Shown: positions 26,122-43,340 of the stretch, piece by piece | How positions within the stretch are numbered: position 1 is the first letter of the stretch | Layout of the letters: every line of letters starts with the position of its first letter | Source of the DNA: Urechis unicinctus | Lineage: Eukaryota; Annelida; Polychaeta; Xenopneusta; Urechidae | DNA: 64,000 bases | Reading direction: 5' to 3' | Assembly: GCA_034190875.2 (NCBI GenBank) | Contig: CM067356.1 | Coordinates: 64,622,798 to 64,686,797, forward strand | Translations under genes and position numbers: made by a program | Notes under the pieces: generated by a model | Databases searched by the model: none | What the model saw: only the letters and a program-made list of their open reading frames with translations | What the model was told of the DNA's origin: nothing

Positions 26122-29100
26122 TAACCTAACCTTTTCATGTGTTTGTCATTTGATTGCCTGCCTAGCCTGCCCCTTACATGGACAGAGATCTAACACCAAC
26201 CTGCACTCATTTTAAATACCATTAAGTGGATTCGCTCTCATAATCAGTGGTATAAAACCATGATTGAGTAATTTTACAAAAACGAATACTGAATTTTATT
26301 CAATGATTTGTTGTATTTGTAAGTAGTTGTCAATAATATCAGAAAAACTGACAATAACGTCAGGTAGATGTGTGATTAAGATGAACAAAACATAATGGAA
26401 TGACTTAGAATGCGTTTTCATTAATTCATATCCTCCTCATTGATTCCTGCATTTCGTTAATTATGAACGGATTCGAACAACGCCTAAGTATTGTAATATA
26501 ACAATAGTAAAAATTTTTGCAGCTATTGTTGCTATCCGAATTAAGCTGAAACATTTCCTGACATCCTGCCTTTTGCGTCCATCAGTGCTTTGGTTAAGAT
26601 GTACAAAGAATTGATAAATGGTTAAAAATTTGGATTGCTTGATATCTTCATCTGAATGTCAATGAACTAAACGCTGGTACTATCTACATGCATAATGAGC
26701 AAATGCGATATCTCAGCACATTTTGGGAAAGTCATAAAATATTGAAGCATGTGCGAGTCAACAAAGGGACCACATAGAGGAGTTTGCCTAAACCTAAAAG
26801 TGCATAATATATTGGCCATTTCCGCATTGAGAAGTGTGGCGAGAGCCAGGGCAATCAACTGGCTTCGGACAGAATGGCGTAATCAGGTTTGTTATTCCCG
26901 AGTTATAGTGTTTACGGTAGAATCATCGGTTAAGTTCGACGGTATGGATTATTTAAATCCTTTTGTAATGGATTAGTAATCTGAGAATCTAACATAATCA
27001 ATTATTGACAGAACATACACTTACTTTGTACAAAACCCCGATCAAAGGACTGCAAACATGGGTAAAGGCATACCAATTTACATTCAACTGAGACGTCACC
27101 GTTCATTATATAGCCAGCGGGCTCCATCTGAAGTCGCATGTTTATGGTGTTATAAGAATATCAACGTATGTAGCGAACCGTATGTGTATTTTACGAGTAA
27201 ACATATATGTTCATACCTTTATAGCTTTCGTACGGTGTTTATTCGTCAAATCAAGAGGCTGCTTTATCACAACTGCATCTATTGCGCACATGATGATAAA
27301 TTGCTGAATGTCAGTTTAGTCATCAGAATGGACATAAGTGAGATCATTTACACTTAACTTAACATGCAGGCTTACGCCACGGAACCTGCCTCAGAGGTAG
27401 CAAATATTCGAAAAAATACTCGACAGTTGCGTCATATTGGCACACGCCTTCCTGTCCGTCATGTGGATGTTATTAATAACATCAGTCATAATCATGTGAC
27501 AAACAGAATATCATCTACTGCTGTACACCCCCGACCCAACGGAAGATGGCAATCAAAAGCTTAGTAAACATTTGATAAACAAACAACCATGATGTACTTA
27601 ACGTGGTATACTTGTAACTGTTCGCTGCAATCAAAAAGTGGCAAGCCATTTTACGAAGAGTAAAAGTGCACCACATTATTTCTACACTGAGCCATATAAG
27701 ATGAGGTAACGAGTTCATAATGTGTCGTTTATGAGCTGTTTGTCCATAAATTAACGTTCCGACAGCAGACAGTAACCATGCCAATACAGAGCGGATATTA
27801 TACTTCGTGGCGCTTACTAGACGTAACGCAGCCATATATATCTCATGGCGATTATTACCTGATACAGATGGTAAACCAATTAAACGAATAGAAATTAAGT
27901 GGGGAGTTACCAGTAACAATAAAGGCATTGACAATAAACAAATCGTTTGACGATAGAGTCTAACTGTCACATAAGCAGCAAGAAGCACTGATAATACCTA
28001 TTAGATTCATAAAACTATTTTTATGTTGATTACTCAATAGGTGTTGGGTATATTGCCGAAATAAAACAATGTACCATTTGCCTCTCAATCTAAGCAATAG
28101 AATATTCTACCAGGTCATTTCGCATGCAACTACGAAATGACATCTTCCAAAAAGTTATTAACTATATAGTCAGTAATATTACTACAATGCATGCATCGCA
28201 AGTTCTATCCATGAACTCTTACATTGAACGTGTAGGCTTTGGTATGAGTCACTTATTAGATGACATAAACAGCCTGGCCTAACACATACATGAACAGCCT
28301 TACAACCTGACTTTGGTTTCCAATAGCGTAATGCTTCATATGTACCAAACACAAGGAAATGGATACCAATTTGTATACTTGTCTTGATATTCTCACCTTT
28401 GAGCCCTGCCATTATATTAACTAGGCGTAGAAATAACCCAGTGTTCTGAAGGTGCTTAATGAGCAATAACAAAAACGAACGCTTGATCTCCCAGCAATCT
28501 TCGGGAAAGTCATTTATTTAAGAAGCATGAACGAGTCAACAAATGCAATCCTACCAACGCATAATATATTGGTAATTTCCGCATTGAGGAAGTGTTGCAA
28601 TATCAAGGGCAATCCACTAAGCTGATAACAAACAGCCTTGTTGTATTATGCATTGTAAGGTATCCCGAAGCATTAGCATGTCTTTACGTCCTAAAATACA
28701 TTCACTGCCCCCGATGTTATCGATCATGCGCATATAATTGATGTGCAGTACAACGCCGGAATATAGGGTGATGGAATGATTATAAATCCTCAATCTGAAT
28801 GAGCAAAAACCTTCCTGAAGACAAAATATTTACACCTATTTTTGACGATGTTATTGGTCCTTTAATAGCTCTTACAAAACATGTTTACTAAAACACAATA
28901 TGAATGCAAATAACACCAAATTCAATTACCAAAAAAAGTATGTAGCGAGCTAGATGCTCCCAAATTTTGTGTAACAAAACCACATCACGCATAATTACAT
29001 TATTCATATGATAGGTCACATTCATTTACCAGTGATGAATTTTAGTGGACTAGATTTCTCACAAATCATTATGCCTGCATATTGTATGAGGAGAGTTGGT

Positions 29101-29351
29101 GTGTAAATCACAATGAATTGATTCATACGACAGGCTAATTAATTTGTCAAAAGATGTATTTTATAAATGTTTCCCACGAAGCTGATACAAAAAAACTTAT
29201 CCAAGAGGTAATTCGCAGTAGTGAAATCATATTGAATGATCAACGTCATTGATGCCACATACCAAGCTAGTTAGACGCCAATCGATATAATAATGTCAAT
29301 ACAAGTACTCGATTATGTCTAGCAGTGAATACAAGTACTCGATTACAATCG

Positions 29352-29353
<2 letters not shown>

Positions 29354-29442
<89 letters not shown>
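29354..29442. repeat. (TA)n microsatellite in U2
   Basis: About 88 bases of TA. A 25-base direct repeat (atacaagtactcgattatg/ac type) occurs just before it at 29300-29345. Confidence 0.95.
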
Positions 29443-29443
<1 letters not shown>

Positions 29444-29920
29444 GCAAAGGTAACGTATATTTGAGAGAACACTGACCTTTGCAACATATTCATAAAAGCT
29501 TTACGAAGCATCGTGTGGCTTCGTTATACACGGTTAACTATTCTCATTCGACATATATAATTGATTACGCAACAGTATATCATTATTTGGTCTGAACTTA
29601 GACAGCGATTCCGATAACCCAATGTATCGTAACACAATCGACCCAAGAGGCAGCAAGGTCAAAATAGCAAATGGGGCGAATGCGTGCCAAACCAGCGCGC
29701 GATCCCGAATGAAAAGCCACGTCTATCACATACGACAAGGTGCGCAAAACACAGGCACATAATTTGATCTTACAGAGCAGCGTACGGATTATGTTATCGG
29801 GGCTTATGGCGATTCGTCAATATGCACCCGATGCCATTCGACTATCACGTGATCCACGGTATAGAGCTATTGTTATAACATTCCTCAAACTGTCACATGT
29901 CACGTGGTAAGTTCATCAAT

Positions 29921-29979
29921 ACACGAGAGACAGAGCGGGGGAGGGGAAAGCAGACGAGAAACACGAGAGAGACGAGAAG
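29921..29979. repeat. Purine-rich tract, U2 copy
   Basis: gagacagagcgggggagggg followed by further GA-rich sequence; homologous in position to the U1, U4 and U5 tracts. Confidence 0.75.
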
Positions 29980-32900
29980 CATAATACATTGTAAAGTATG
30001 ACAATACTGATGGCGATGTAGGACAAGATATTAGAAACGAATGACGGTAAAAGGTCCGTGTATGTATTACACCCCATACGCCGCGTACAAGAAAAAACAG
30101 CACAGCATTATGCATACATTCGATGTCAATTGTGGCACGATTATTGCAGTTGACTCCCATAAGCCACCTGTATAATAAGCGCAGAGTTTAAAGCTAAAAA
30201 TTGGCCCTAGAACCAGTAGCACTACAGCTTATCAATCATTCTATGCCCTCATATGGACACCTAGATATCCTTTTCCTTATTATTCTGTATTAGCTGTTGG
30301 TCGCTCGCATAGAACGTTTTGTTGATTGCAAAATCAACAGGATGTCAACAACCTTCTGATTATGACGTTACCAATGCCACCCCATTTTGTTCTGATATAC
30401 TTGCGGCGTGAAGCATAGGTAAGCTGCACGGTAATTTGTCATAGTGAAAATGTTTGCTGCTTACAATGAGAAAATACAAAGTGATGCTCGCTGTTTATAA
30501 CGCTGCAAGAAAACTTAATTCATTAGTCCAAGATCCAATCATCAGTTAACGTCAAAGATACAGACATTCATTGATTGATATGTTGATTTCCGTGACTTAT
30601 AAGAACAACCATCAAAATTTATTGAACGTACCGTATTGGTTCATGGTAATACCTATATTCTGGCGCGACATGGCGTTAGTTTGTGCAAACCACAGATGCC
30701 AGGCTCCCGATGCAAAGTTTCCGAGCATCAAGCCGCTTGCGAGCGCCGAACGGCTAATAATGTATACCAACATACAAATAGCGGCTGGGTGCTTGGAAAT
30801 TTTGCATTGGGAACCGAGTGTCTATGGTCCAAATATTCTTGCCCAGAAAAGCTAATTTCACGTCAAAGGAAATAGTAATGAGCGTTTGTTGGACCAGACA
30901 CTTAATTCTACAAATTATGAACTTAGGACTGCATTCGTAGAGTGCCTGCTGACCGATAGGTTTGGCTGTGAATAGCAATGGTTCGTTCATCGACAGTTAG
31001 TGGACCTCCCGTCTGGCTGCGCTGGTCATTTTTCAGTTCAGATTTAGAATTAATAAGTATCAGATTGGCTCACAAACATGACGGAGAAAATATGCACACC
31101 AATTATCTCATCTACAAATTGAACTTCAATTCAATGTCCGGGATCTTATGGGGCTAATGTGTTTATGCACTGATTGGTGCAAATATTCGGCGTTGACGAT
31201 TAACTGTAAACAAAAAGCATAACACAACAATAAAGCGGATTTGTTCTAATTATGGCTATACCAGAATTCGTTTTCTGAATTGTTGCCATGGCTCATCACA
31301 TTCTAGCTAAAACCACGCGCCTAGTCTTATGGTGTTAATGCCCGCACATTTGTTTACTCAATAATATATCGCTTTTTGTTGACCGTTTGAGACAAAAATA
31401 TGATATTGATTTAGTCCTGGAATGAGCGAAAATACTCTTTAAATGATTAACTAAGGGGTGCAATTTGACCACATTAAAGGAGGTAATAACAAAACAGAAG
31501 AATGGGACAGAAATGGATTATCCAAAATTAATTGAGGAGGTGATGCGAGGTCAAGGTCAGCATTTTCACGGCAAGTTGAGCAGGCGCGTTGCATATTATA
31601 TCAGGTCAAGACAGTGAAGCCGTTGTTATATTTTAAGGGTTATTACAGAGGTAACATGAATGTTTGTAATATACATCTCCTTTATGTTTGAATACCAGTG
31701 AAAACATATGCTTCGTGTACATAGTATAATTGTGACGCCAATGTACAGATATACAAAGACAACCAAAATAATGTCCAAAGTTATAACTGTGAGGGCAGAC
31801 AAGTTGTAAAGAAACCTCACACTAGCTTTGCCCGAGTACACAACCATTAATCAAAAATATCTCGTCACTTCTTCCCATTGTATATGTTTAAAGTACAAAG
31901 TAGTGATCACTCAAGTAAGATAGTCCTTGATTTTCCTCACTAATCTTTATTTCTGCCTTAGAATACAAATGTCACATAATGCAACTAAATGAAAGGAAAG
32001 AATATAATCTGGAGGTTATTTGCCGGGACAATGACGTTAATAACTTGAGAGCGTCATGAAAGAGGGAAATGCCTGAGAACGAGCAAGCTTAAATAAAAAC
32101 AGGTTTTGTGCTGTATCAAATATTCCTACCAATCAGGCGATGACAATTCTCTCCCATTTTTAAGCGGTTAACAAACATTCTGAATATAATACGCAAAGCT
32201 ATTGGGTCATCTAAGTACGGCAACTGTTGGTTATGTACTTAAATAGAAGCATTTCCTTGTCAACGAAACCTTTTACCGGATAATGAAGCAGCTGTTTTGG
32301 CGTTGAGGAAGTGTTGCAAAACGTAGGTCGACATTATTACAGAATGCCAAACAAGCTTGATGCATAATTCATTGCACCATACTTAGTTATATATTAGTAG
32401 CAGGCATGATCAACTTATCGGTTTATGTCCGTACATGCTGATTTGGGACACAGTGGCAACAAATCTACTGTTTCATTCCAATCCTCTATGTCGAGACCGT
32501 GGATAGCGAATTTATCACTCGTTTTCCTGATGATAATTTATTAAGTAATTAGTTAATACATGGGTATTTTATGGCCTTTCATGGCGGTTATCGTTTATGT
32601 TCATCTTGCAGGTAACATAAGTGAACGACGTTTAGTCAAAGCGGCCTTCATAGAATATAGGTAAGTGTCGGGTTAGAGATCTGTGTTAATTCAGTGATTC
32701 ACATCTGCAAAGCAATGTTACAATTTCCACTAACATAATTGAAATTATTTCTCGTGTTTGGTCTTGTGGATAGTGTGGTGAAGCCCTGGAAATCAAGCAT
32801 TTCATCCAAGTTAATTTTGTCAGCAATATGTATCTGCACAATAAAGTAATATAACTCACTTAATGTCAGACAAATAATAACGATGAGGACAGGTTATGGA

Positions 32901-35021
32901 TAGTATTGACGATGCAGAATAGTGTAAATCATGTAATAACATGGCATTTCGTTCAACATTACCTACTGTATTATCAATGCCACACATCAAACAACCTGTT
33001 TTGGTAACACATCAAACTGCTCTGAATCATAATTTAAGGGGCATACCAAATAAAGCGTTTGAGAGCGCTTGTTTTGGATATTAATAGACAACTCGTCGTT
33101 GCCGGATGATTGGTATGTATTAGCAGCTACTTAACACTACCATACGGGAATGAGATCTCATTTAGAAATGTGTACTTCAGTGAGGCCCTTCTTCACGCGT
33201 TTTGAAAGTGGTTACTTCTGGGCAGCTATCAATGTGAGCGCAGCTCTAAATAACATATATAACTGGAATAACCAGCATATAGGCCTCATCGTTGTTTAGG
33301 TACAGTCGCCCTGTTTGTGACGTCACACTCGTTATTCCATGCTCAGAGGCCTGAACTGCGTGTCGTTATCATTGAGCTCTCGAAGCTCTGGAAAATGATA
33401 TCAGCACAGACAATTGTGCAAGTTTGATAGAGATTATTCGTTCTATATTTTTTGTCAGTCCCATTCACGCCATGTGCGTATTGTTAACATTACATACTTG
33501 TGATATACATATTGTATATTCACGGAAACCAATCCAGATCATCGCAACATTTTAAGCTGTTAACTTATGTTAGCGCCATGATTTTAGGTGCATATGAATG
33601 TGTTGAAGAGCGGAAGCTAGATAGCAGCTCATCAATAGACGGCATTAGCACAACACGCCTGGAGGTCTGATTTAGTTGGAAATCCCAGCTTTCAATATAT
33701 TCTGCAAAACTCAGATCAATCGGAAATGTATGTATGGGGTACCCGTCAGTTCCGAATCATTCACAAAGCGCCAATTAAATGATGCTCATATGTCGCGCTC
33801 GCTTCATAATAACAATTTTCACGTGTGACGTTAGCGTCAAAATAACTGATTTTTCCGCTTTTGTGGTCGTATTTATCTAGTATGAGTATTAATTGTCTTG
33901 CTTATAAACGATGGACAAGTTGGTAATCCTAAAGTCTTATGCACGTCAAATAAATGACGACAGTACCTTCATTGTCATTGAATCTGCAAATACATAACAA
34001 GACGCATTATCTTCATCGACTCAACGACCGCCCATCTTATACAACACTAAGAATTGTAGCAAGACTGTTGAAGGTATTACGAATGTTTAGTACGTTTCCA
34101 ATGCGTTTAGCCATGAATAGTTAAATCATCTTTTGTATTAGATACAATAACGGTTTGTTATACAGTCATTTTATTCTGCACTATCTTATCCATGAGCCTT
34201 TGAGCATTAACCAGGTGATGAGGTCCCACGATACTCGAATGAGTAGGAATAATGTTCCAGGCCAAATATTGTGAAAGCAGTGCAACTCAGTGGGGCGTAT
34301 ACTTGGAAGTGCACACATATTTTCAACATATTCAATAAAGCCTTCCGGTCCATCGCGTTAATTTATATACACCATCAACTATTCTCACCTGATACATACA
34401 ATAGAATATGCAACAGTCTATTCCCCGCATGGCGATATTTAGCCCTAGTTATCCAGTTGGCTATATCTCAGTTTAATGTACGATTTGGTTTGAACTGAAT
34501 TCCGATATCACAATGTAATTTACGACGTCGATCTAAGAGGACACTAGGTCAAAATAGCAAATGAGGTGAATGTGGCTGAAAGTATCCATAACGATAATGG
34601 AAACCTTATAACGTTGCTTTGTAGATTGTTTGCGGTTATTTGTGTGTGTGTGTTTGTGTGGGCGGTTATGCTAATCCCTGATATCAAACCAGCGTGCAAT
34701 CCAGATTAAAATTAGCCAGGTGTGTAACATACGAAATGCATTTGTTAGCAAAACACACACATGTAATATGACACCATGAGTGATCATGAGACCAATCCCG
34801 AACACCGCGATATTTTACGCTGTTAACCTATGTAAGTGCCATGATTTGAGGTAAATATTAATGTATAGCAGAGCGGAAGATGGAAAGCAGCTCATCACCT
34901 AGCAATTAACACTAGACAACCAATTGTTTACATTCGATCCAATACATTGGGCAATAAACAGCATTAATAAAACGCGCCTGGAGGTTCGATCCGAGCCATC
35001 AATATATCCATTAATCATTCA

Positions 35022-35914
<893 letters not shown>

Positions 35915-37863
35915 CTGGTGCTATATTTGTGCATAATGAGCACAAACAGAAAACCAAATGCGATATCTCCGCACACATTGGGAAAGTCATTAAATATTGA
36001 AGCATGTACGAGTCATCAAAGGGACCATAGAGGAGTTTCCCAAAAACTAAAAATGCACAATAACTGGTCATTTCCGCATTAAGGAAGTGTCGCGAGAGCA
36101 AGTGCGATCCACTGGCTTGGGATAGAACGACGTTATTAAGTAGTATATAGCCGATTTATAGTGTTTACAGAAGAATCATTCGGTTAGCTCTGATGGTACG
36201 AATTATTGAAATCATTTTGTAATAGAATAGCATTCTAAGAATCTAACAATCAACATATGACAGAACATACAAAACCTTTAAATCAATATGTTAATGTGTT
36301 GCTCTAATTAAATATACTATTTTGTTCAACAAGGCTACAATAGTCACTAGCAGGCAGCCTCCTTCATATGTCAATATAGTAATAACTCTTCTATATAAAC
36401 AAATCCACCATAGAAGACTCGTTACTGATTCATTACAGACCAGAGCCTACAACCCCTTTATCGATAGAATACCCGATTAATCAACGTATGTGCTGTGTGA
36501 ACGTTGGCGAAACTAGCTTGCGTAACATTCGTAGAAAATATGCGCTTTATATATCAATGTGATCGCTTTATCGGTTTACAGAGACCTAAAAGTGTTCTAC
36601 CTGGAATAAAATAGCCCACAAATCATCATTAAATATTATACATCAGTAGCCACATGAGGAGGCTGCTTTATTACATCGATTGCGCACATGATGATAAATG
36701 CTGAACGTCAGTTTTTCCATCAGTAAGGACCCAAGTAAGATCATTTACACTACGCCACGGAAGCTGCCTAAGAGGTGAATAATATTCGAAAAAACACTTG
36801 GCAGCGGCGTCATATTGGCAAGAGCCTTTCTGTCCATCATGTGGATGTTTTGAAAACGATCAGCCATTATCAGGTGACAAACAGAATATAATCTACAGCT
36901 GTACACCCCCACCCCAAACGCTATGTAAACATTTGATATACAAACAACCATGATGTGCTTAATGTTGTATACTTGTAACTGTTCGCTGCAATTAAAACGT
37001 GGCCAGACATTTTACGAAGTTCATAATGTGTCTTTCATGGGCTTATATATAAAGCCTTGCAACCTGACTTTGGTTTCCAATAGCGTAGTGCTTAAGATGT
37101 ACGAAACACAAGGAAATGGATCCCAATATTCTCACCATTGAGTCCTGCAATTCTATAAACTAGGCATGGAAATAACCTGGTGTTCCCAAGGTGCTTAATG
37201 AGCATTTGATCTCCAAGAAAACTTCGGGAAAGTCATTAATTAAAGAAGCATGAACGAGTCAACAAAAGGAAAATAAAAGAGTTTCCGCAATCCTAACCAC
37301 GCATAATATATTGGCTATTTCCGAATTGAGGAAGCGTTGCTATATCTAGGGCAATCCCTTGAGCTGAAAACAAACAGCCTTGTAGTAAACGCAATAGGCT
37401 GTCTTTACGTCCTAAAAAACATTCACTTGCTCCGATGACGTCCATATTTTTTAAAATAATAAGCATTATCGCTAATGCGCATCAATTTGATATGCAGTAC
37501 AACGTCGGAATATAGGATGATGGAATGATCAAAAATCCTCAATCTGAATGACCAAAATATTGAGACCTATTTTGAAATGTGTTACGATGATATAGGTAAC
37601 CCTCTTTGATCCTTTTAATAACTCTTCCAAAACATGTTTACCAAAACACAATATGACTGCAAATGATATCCAACTCAGTAACCACAAAAGTCTTGTAGTG
37701 AACTGAAAATAGTTGCTCCCAGAAAATGTTAACAAAACCACATCACGCCTGATTACATTTGTTAATATATTAGGTTACATTCAACTACCAATGATGTAAC
37801 TGAGTGGACTAGAATAGAATATGGCCAAAAAAAAAAGATTTTCTCGCGAAACTCATGAGGCCA

Positions 37864-38063
<200 letters not shown>

Positions 38064-41000
38064 GAAAAAACTGCACAGCACTATACATACATTCGATGTC
38101 GATTGTTGCACGATTATTGCAGTTGACTCGAATAAGCCACCTGTATAATAAGCGCAATATCTGAATCAAAAATTAGCCGTAGACCCAGTAGCAAAACAGC
38201 TTATCAATCATTCTGTGCCCTCAAATGGACACCTATATTGCCTTTTCCTTATTATTCTTTATTAGCTGTTGGTCGCCCGCATAGATCGTTTTGTTGATTG
38301 TCAAATCAACAGAACCCTCTTATAACGTGACCCATACAACCATATTTTGTTCTGATATACTTAGATAGCGGCTGGGTGCACAATGTCTATGGTGCAAACA
38401 ATGTTGCCCAGACAAGCTAATATTAAGTCAGCATAAATAGTAATTAACGTTTGTTTGACCAGACATTTAATTCTACAATCGTAAAATTAGGACTGCATTC
38501 GTGGATAAAGAAGTACCTTACATGTTGCAGGTACAACGATAACTACAACAACGTCACGTGCATGCGTATACCTAGCGTTTGGTGTCAGAAATGACATGCA
38601 ATTTGTGTTACAACGTTGCCAACTTTATCGTTGTGCTTTGTGCGTAACACACATGATCGTTAACAAACAGGCTTCGATGCGATATTGACTCATTGGAATA
38701 TCACTGACAAGTCGTCATACGCTGCGTTTTCCTCGTCAATCAACAGTTTTATCGGGGTTCGATACACCGCTGAAGTAAAAGCCAGATTATTACTTCGCTT
38801 CACATATTATGCAAGACCGTGACGGAATAGTACCGCTACACTTATAGCTTTTGTTACAACCTAATATGCACATCGTGTGCATCTCGGCTCGACTTTAGCG
38901 TCCTCATTGCAATTATGGAATGTTGGAAGCCTCAACGAAGATGCTGACTGGTGAAGGGATAGGTTGGCTCTTGGATAGCAATGGTTCGTTTACTGAATCT
39001 GAGTGGACCTTACGCATGGCTCTGTTGGTCATTTCTCGGTTTAGATTTAGCATGAATTAGTATCAGAATGGCTTAAGAACGTGACGTAGAAAATATGCAC
39101 ACCAATATTCTTATCTACAAATGTACATAAAGTTTAACGTCCGTAATTTTATGGGGTCTTATGTGTTTGTGCACTTATTGATGCAAACATTCGGCTTTGC
39201 CGCATAACACTTAAAATAAAATGCTTAACACAACAATAAAGTGGAATGTTTCTATAAACGGTGATTCCAGAATTCTTTTCTTAATTGTTTCCATGGATCA
39301 TCACATACAAGCTATAGCCACGCGTGAAGTCTTGCGGTGGAAATACCTTGATATCTGTTCACTTCATTATGTATCACATTTTGTCGACCGTTGAGAAAGA
39401 AATGTGATATTAATTAAGCCCTGGAATAAGCGCAAATACTATTGAAATAATTAACTAAGAGGTGCGCAATTCGATTCTAATCTTTGACAAATGACCACCT
39501 TATGGGAGGTGATAACAAAACAGAAGAATGGGACAAACCGGGATTATCCAAAATTCATGAAGGAGGTGATGCGAGGTCAAGGTCGGCATCTTTACGGCAA
39601 GCTAAGCAAGCGTGTTGCATAATATATCATGTCAAGACATTGAGGCCATTGTTATATGTTAGGTATTATTTAAGAGGTAACATGAATGTTTTTAAATATA
39701 TATTGTCTTTATGTTTGATTACCAGTACAATATTGGCTTCGTGTAAGTTTTCGTACATAATCAGATTGTGCCGCAATTGGACAGATATACGAAAACAGCA
39801 AAAATAATGTAGAAAGTTGGAACTGTGAGGGCAGATATACCTCACATTAGCTTTGCCCGAGTGCCCAACCAATTGTCATAAATCACTTGTCACTTATCCC
39901 CATGATATCCGTTTGAAGCACAAAGTAGTGATCACTCAAGTGAGAGAATCGTAGATTTTCTTAATACACTTAATTTCAGCTTTTGAATACAAATGTCACA
40001 TAATATCGCTTAATGAAAAGATAAAATGTCCTCTGAGGGTTATTTGCCGGGAAAATGACATTAATAACTTGAAAGCGACATGTCCGAGAAAATGACCGAG
40101 AGTGAGCTTAAATAAATACAGACTTTGTGCTGTTTCAAGCATTCATATCATTCAAGCGACAAGTCTTTTAATTTTCAAGCGGTTATCAAACGTTCTAAAA
40201 ATAAAACGCAAAGCTATTGTGCCATCTCAGTACGGCCCCTGTTGGTTATGCACTTAAATAGAAGTATTAACTGGTCAACGAAAACACCAATAAAAGTGTT
40301 CACCCAAACCTTTTAACGGATAATGGAGCAGCAGTTTTGGCGTCGAGAAAGTTTTTCAAAACGTAGGTCGACATTATTACAGAATGTCAAACAAACTTGA
40401 TGTATAATTCATTGCACCATACTTAATTATATATTAGTCGCAGGCATAATCAACTTATGGTTTATGTCCGCACATGCTAATTTCAGACACAGTGGCAACA
40501 AATCCAATGATTCATTCGGATCCTCTGTGTCTAGACAGTGGCGTACATAGTGTCTGGTTAGATGTCTGTGCTAATTTAATGATTCAAATGTGCGATACAA
40601 TGTTACAATTTGCGCTAACATAATCGAAATCATTTCTCGTTTTTGCTCTTGTGGATCGTGTGGTTAAATCCCGGAAAACAACCATGTCATCAAAGTTTAT
40701 TTTATGAAGCAATATTTATCTGCACAATAAAGTAATATAACTCAATTATTGTCAGACAAATAATACCGATGAGGACAGGTTTTGGAAAGCATTGACGGTG
40801 CAGAATAGGGTGAAAGCATGTTATAACATGGCATTTCGTTCAGCATTATCTACAGTGTTATCAATGCCACACATCAAACAACCTGTTTTGGTAATACATC
40901 ACACTCTTCTGAACGTTTAAGGGGCATGCCACATCAAGCGTTTGAGAGCGCTTGTTTTTGGATATTAATGCACAAATCGTCTTTGTCGGATGATTGGTAT

Positions 41001-41840
41001 TTATTAGCAGCTACTTAGCACTACCATACACGAGAGCGATCTCATTCAGAAATGTGTATTTCAGCGAGGCCCTTCTTCAAGCGTTTTGAGAGTGGTTTCT
41101 TCGGAGCAACTATCAATGTGAGCGAAGCGCTAAATAACATATATAGCTGGAATAAATAGCATATAGGGATCATCGCTGTTTAGGTACAGTCGCCATGTTT
41201 GTGGAGTCACATTCGTAATTCCATGCTCTGAGGCCTGAACTGCGTGTCAATATAATTGAGCTCTGAAAGTTCCGGAAGTTGATATCACCACAGACAAATG
41301 TGCAAGTTTGATAGAGACTCTTCCCATTCACATCACGTACATATTATTTTGTTTACATTAAATACTTGTGATATGACACCATGTATATTCATGGAAATTG
41401 ATCATCGCGACATTTTAAGGTGTTAACGTATGCTGGTGCCATGATTTTAGGTGAATATGAACGTGTGGCAGAGCGGAAGCTAGATAGCAGCTCATCAATC
41501 AACGGCATTAACACATCGCGCCTGGGGGTCATTCAGTGCGAAATCCAGGCTTTCAATATATTCTGCATAACTCAGATAAACAGGAAATAAATGTAAGATA
41601 CCCGTCAGTTCCGAATAATTCACTAAGCGCAAATTAAATGGCGCTCACGTGTCGCGCACGCGTCACAACAACTGTTTTCTCTACTTTTGTGGTCGTATTT
41701 GTGTAGTATGTATATTAATTGTCTTGCTAATAAGTTAATAATTCTAAAGTCCAATGCACATCAAATAAATGACGACACTATCTTCATTTTCTGTGAATCC
41801 ACAAATATATAACAAGACACAGTATGTGCATCGACTCAAC

Positions 41841-41844
<4 letters not shown>

Positions 41845-41883
<39 letters not shown>
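41845..41883. repeat. (TA)n microsatellite
   Basis: A 39-base TA run directly after atcgactcaacgac. The same flank is followed by cgcccatct in U2, U4 and U5, so the array interrupts the unit here. Confidence 0.93.
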
Positions 41884-41886
<3 letters not shown>

Positions 41887-41927
41887 GGTTGAATTACACG
41901 CTATATGGATATATACACGCTATATAT

Positions 41928-42102
41928 ATATATTTATTTATATATATATATTTATATATATATATATATAAATACATATATATTTATATATATTTATATA
42001 TACATATAAAGATATATATATATATATTTATATTTTTTATATATGCATATTTATATATACATATATATAAATATACCTATGTATATATTTAGATAAACAT
42101 AC

Positions 42103-42158
<56 letters not shown>

Positions 42159-42185
42159 CTATATATACAAATTTATATATATATT

Positions 42186-42225
<40 letters not shown>

Positions 42226-42245
42226 CTATACATATAATATATATA

Positions 42246-42337
<92 letters not shown>

Positions 42338-42358
42338 TACGTATTTTTTATATATATC
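41928..42358. repeat. Compound TA-rich array
   Basis: TA runs alternating with tttata, acata and agata variants. All frames read as Ile-Tyr repeats. Confidence 0.93.
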
Positions 42359-43340
42359 AATATATTCAGATCTAATTGTGTGACATACCAAAAGACAAAT
42401 CATCGCCATCAATCGTTTGGTTCCTCGTGTGTTGTGCGATGATATAGCACACTGGTTCGGCCCACATCAAATACTATAACATATATATCGATTCACTCTT
42501 TCTCCAAAAATCCAATTAATCATCACATAAGAGCACAATGAGAGCTTATACCCATAGTCTCTGTATTGTTATTGACCTCGTTGAAATAATCATTCGTCAG
42601 GGGTCGTTATTGGCTTGACGCCGTCTCGCTGATTAATGCCTCCCCCATTCTGCACCCGTTATGTTACGGCTGTTGTTGTAACCGATCTCACATGATATGC
42701 GTTGAGTATGTGCCTGGTGGTTGCGGTGTATTATGAAATATATACTGCTAAATGAGAACACTAATGACTAACGAATCTGCTCCACATTAATCTAGTATTT
42801 AGGTCTAATGCAATGTTGACATTTGGCCTGTTTAATGTTGGTGTTTACATGGCTTTGCTTGCTGCAGATAAAAGTTTGCTTGTTATTTTATGTATGATAA
42901 GTATATTTATGTGCATTGTTTTCATTTGTGACACATGTCGACTCATATGTAAATCAGAATTTACGAATTCTACCCAAACATCGGTATGTAGCATAAATAC
43001 ATAATTGTTTAAACAGGCGAAACAAGCACTTCATGATGCAGAAATGAACAATAGTTAATCATCCATGTTAATGAGCAAAGGATATTCCAGTTGTTATCAT
43101 TAAAATGTATAGTACATGAAATAAGAAGCATCAAAAGTAGTATTGATTAACCCATATATCATCACAGTGTAGCAATTGGTCATGAAATGACCTCCTCTTG
43201 GAAATTGTCAACTAGAGGGCCAATAATATTACTAAGCATATTAAATAGATGTATTGTTAGTGTCCTACTAAATATAACGGGCAACAATTGCCAATATAAT
43301 CGTAATTATGTAATACTGCATAACCTTTGCATGTGTTTTT
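42359..43340. other. U3-specific stretch of about 1 kb
   Basis: Not matched to other units by my markers. A 63-codon plus frame at 42813-43004 has hydrophobic stretches (for example LLVILCMISIFMCIVFIC) that could span a membrane. Its length, AT-rich context and absence of any known motif leave it unsupported as a gene. Confidence 0.4.

Noticed and set aside
42813-43004. Possible small membrane protein
   Set aside because: Hydrophobicity follows from T-rich codons; 63 codons without motif, duplicate or context is not enough.
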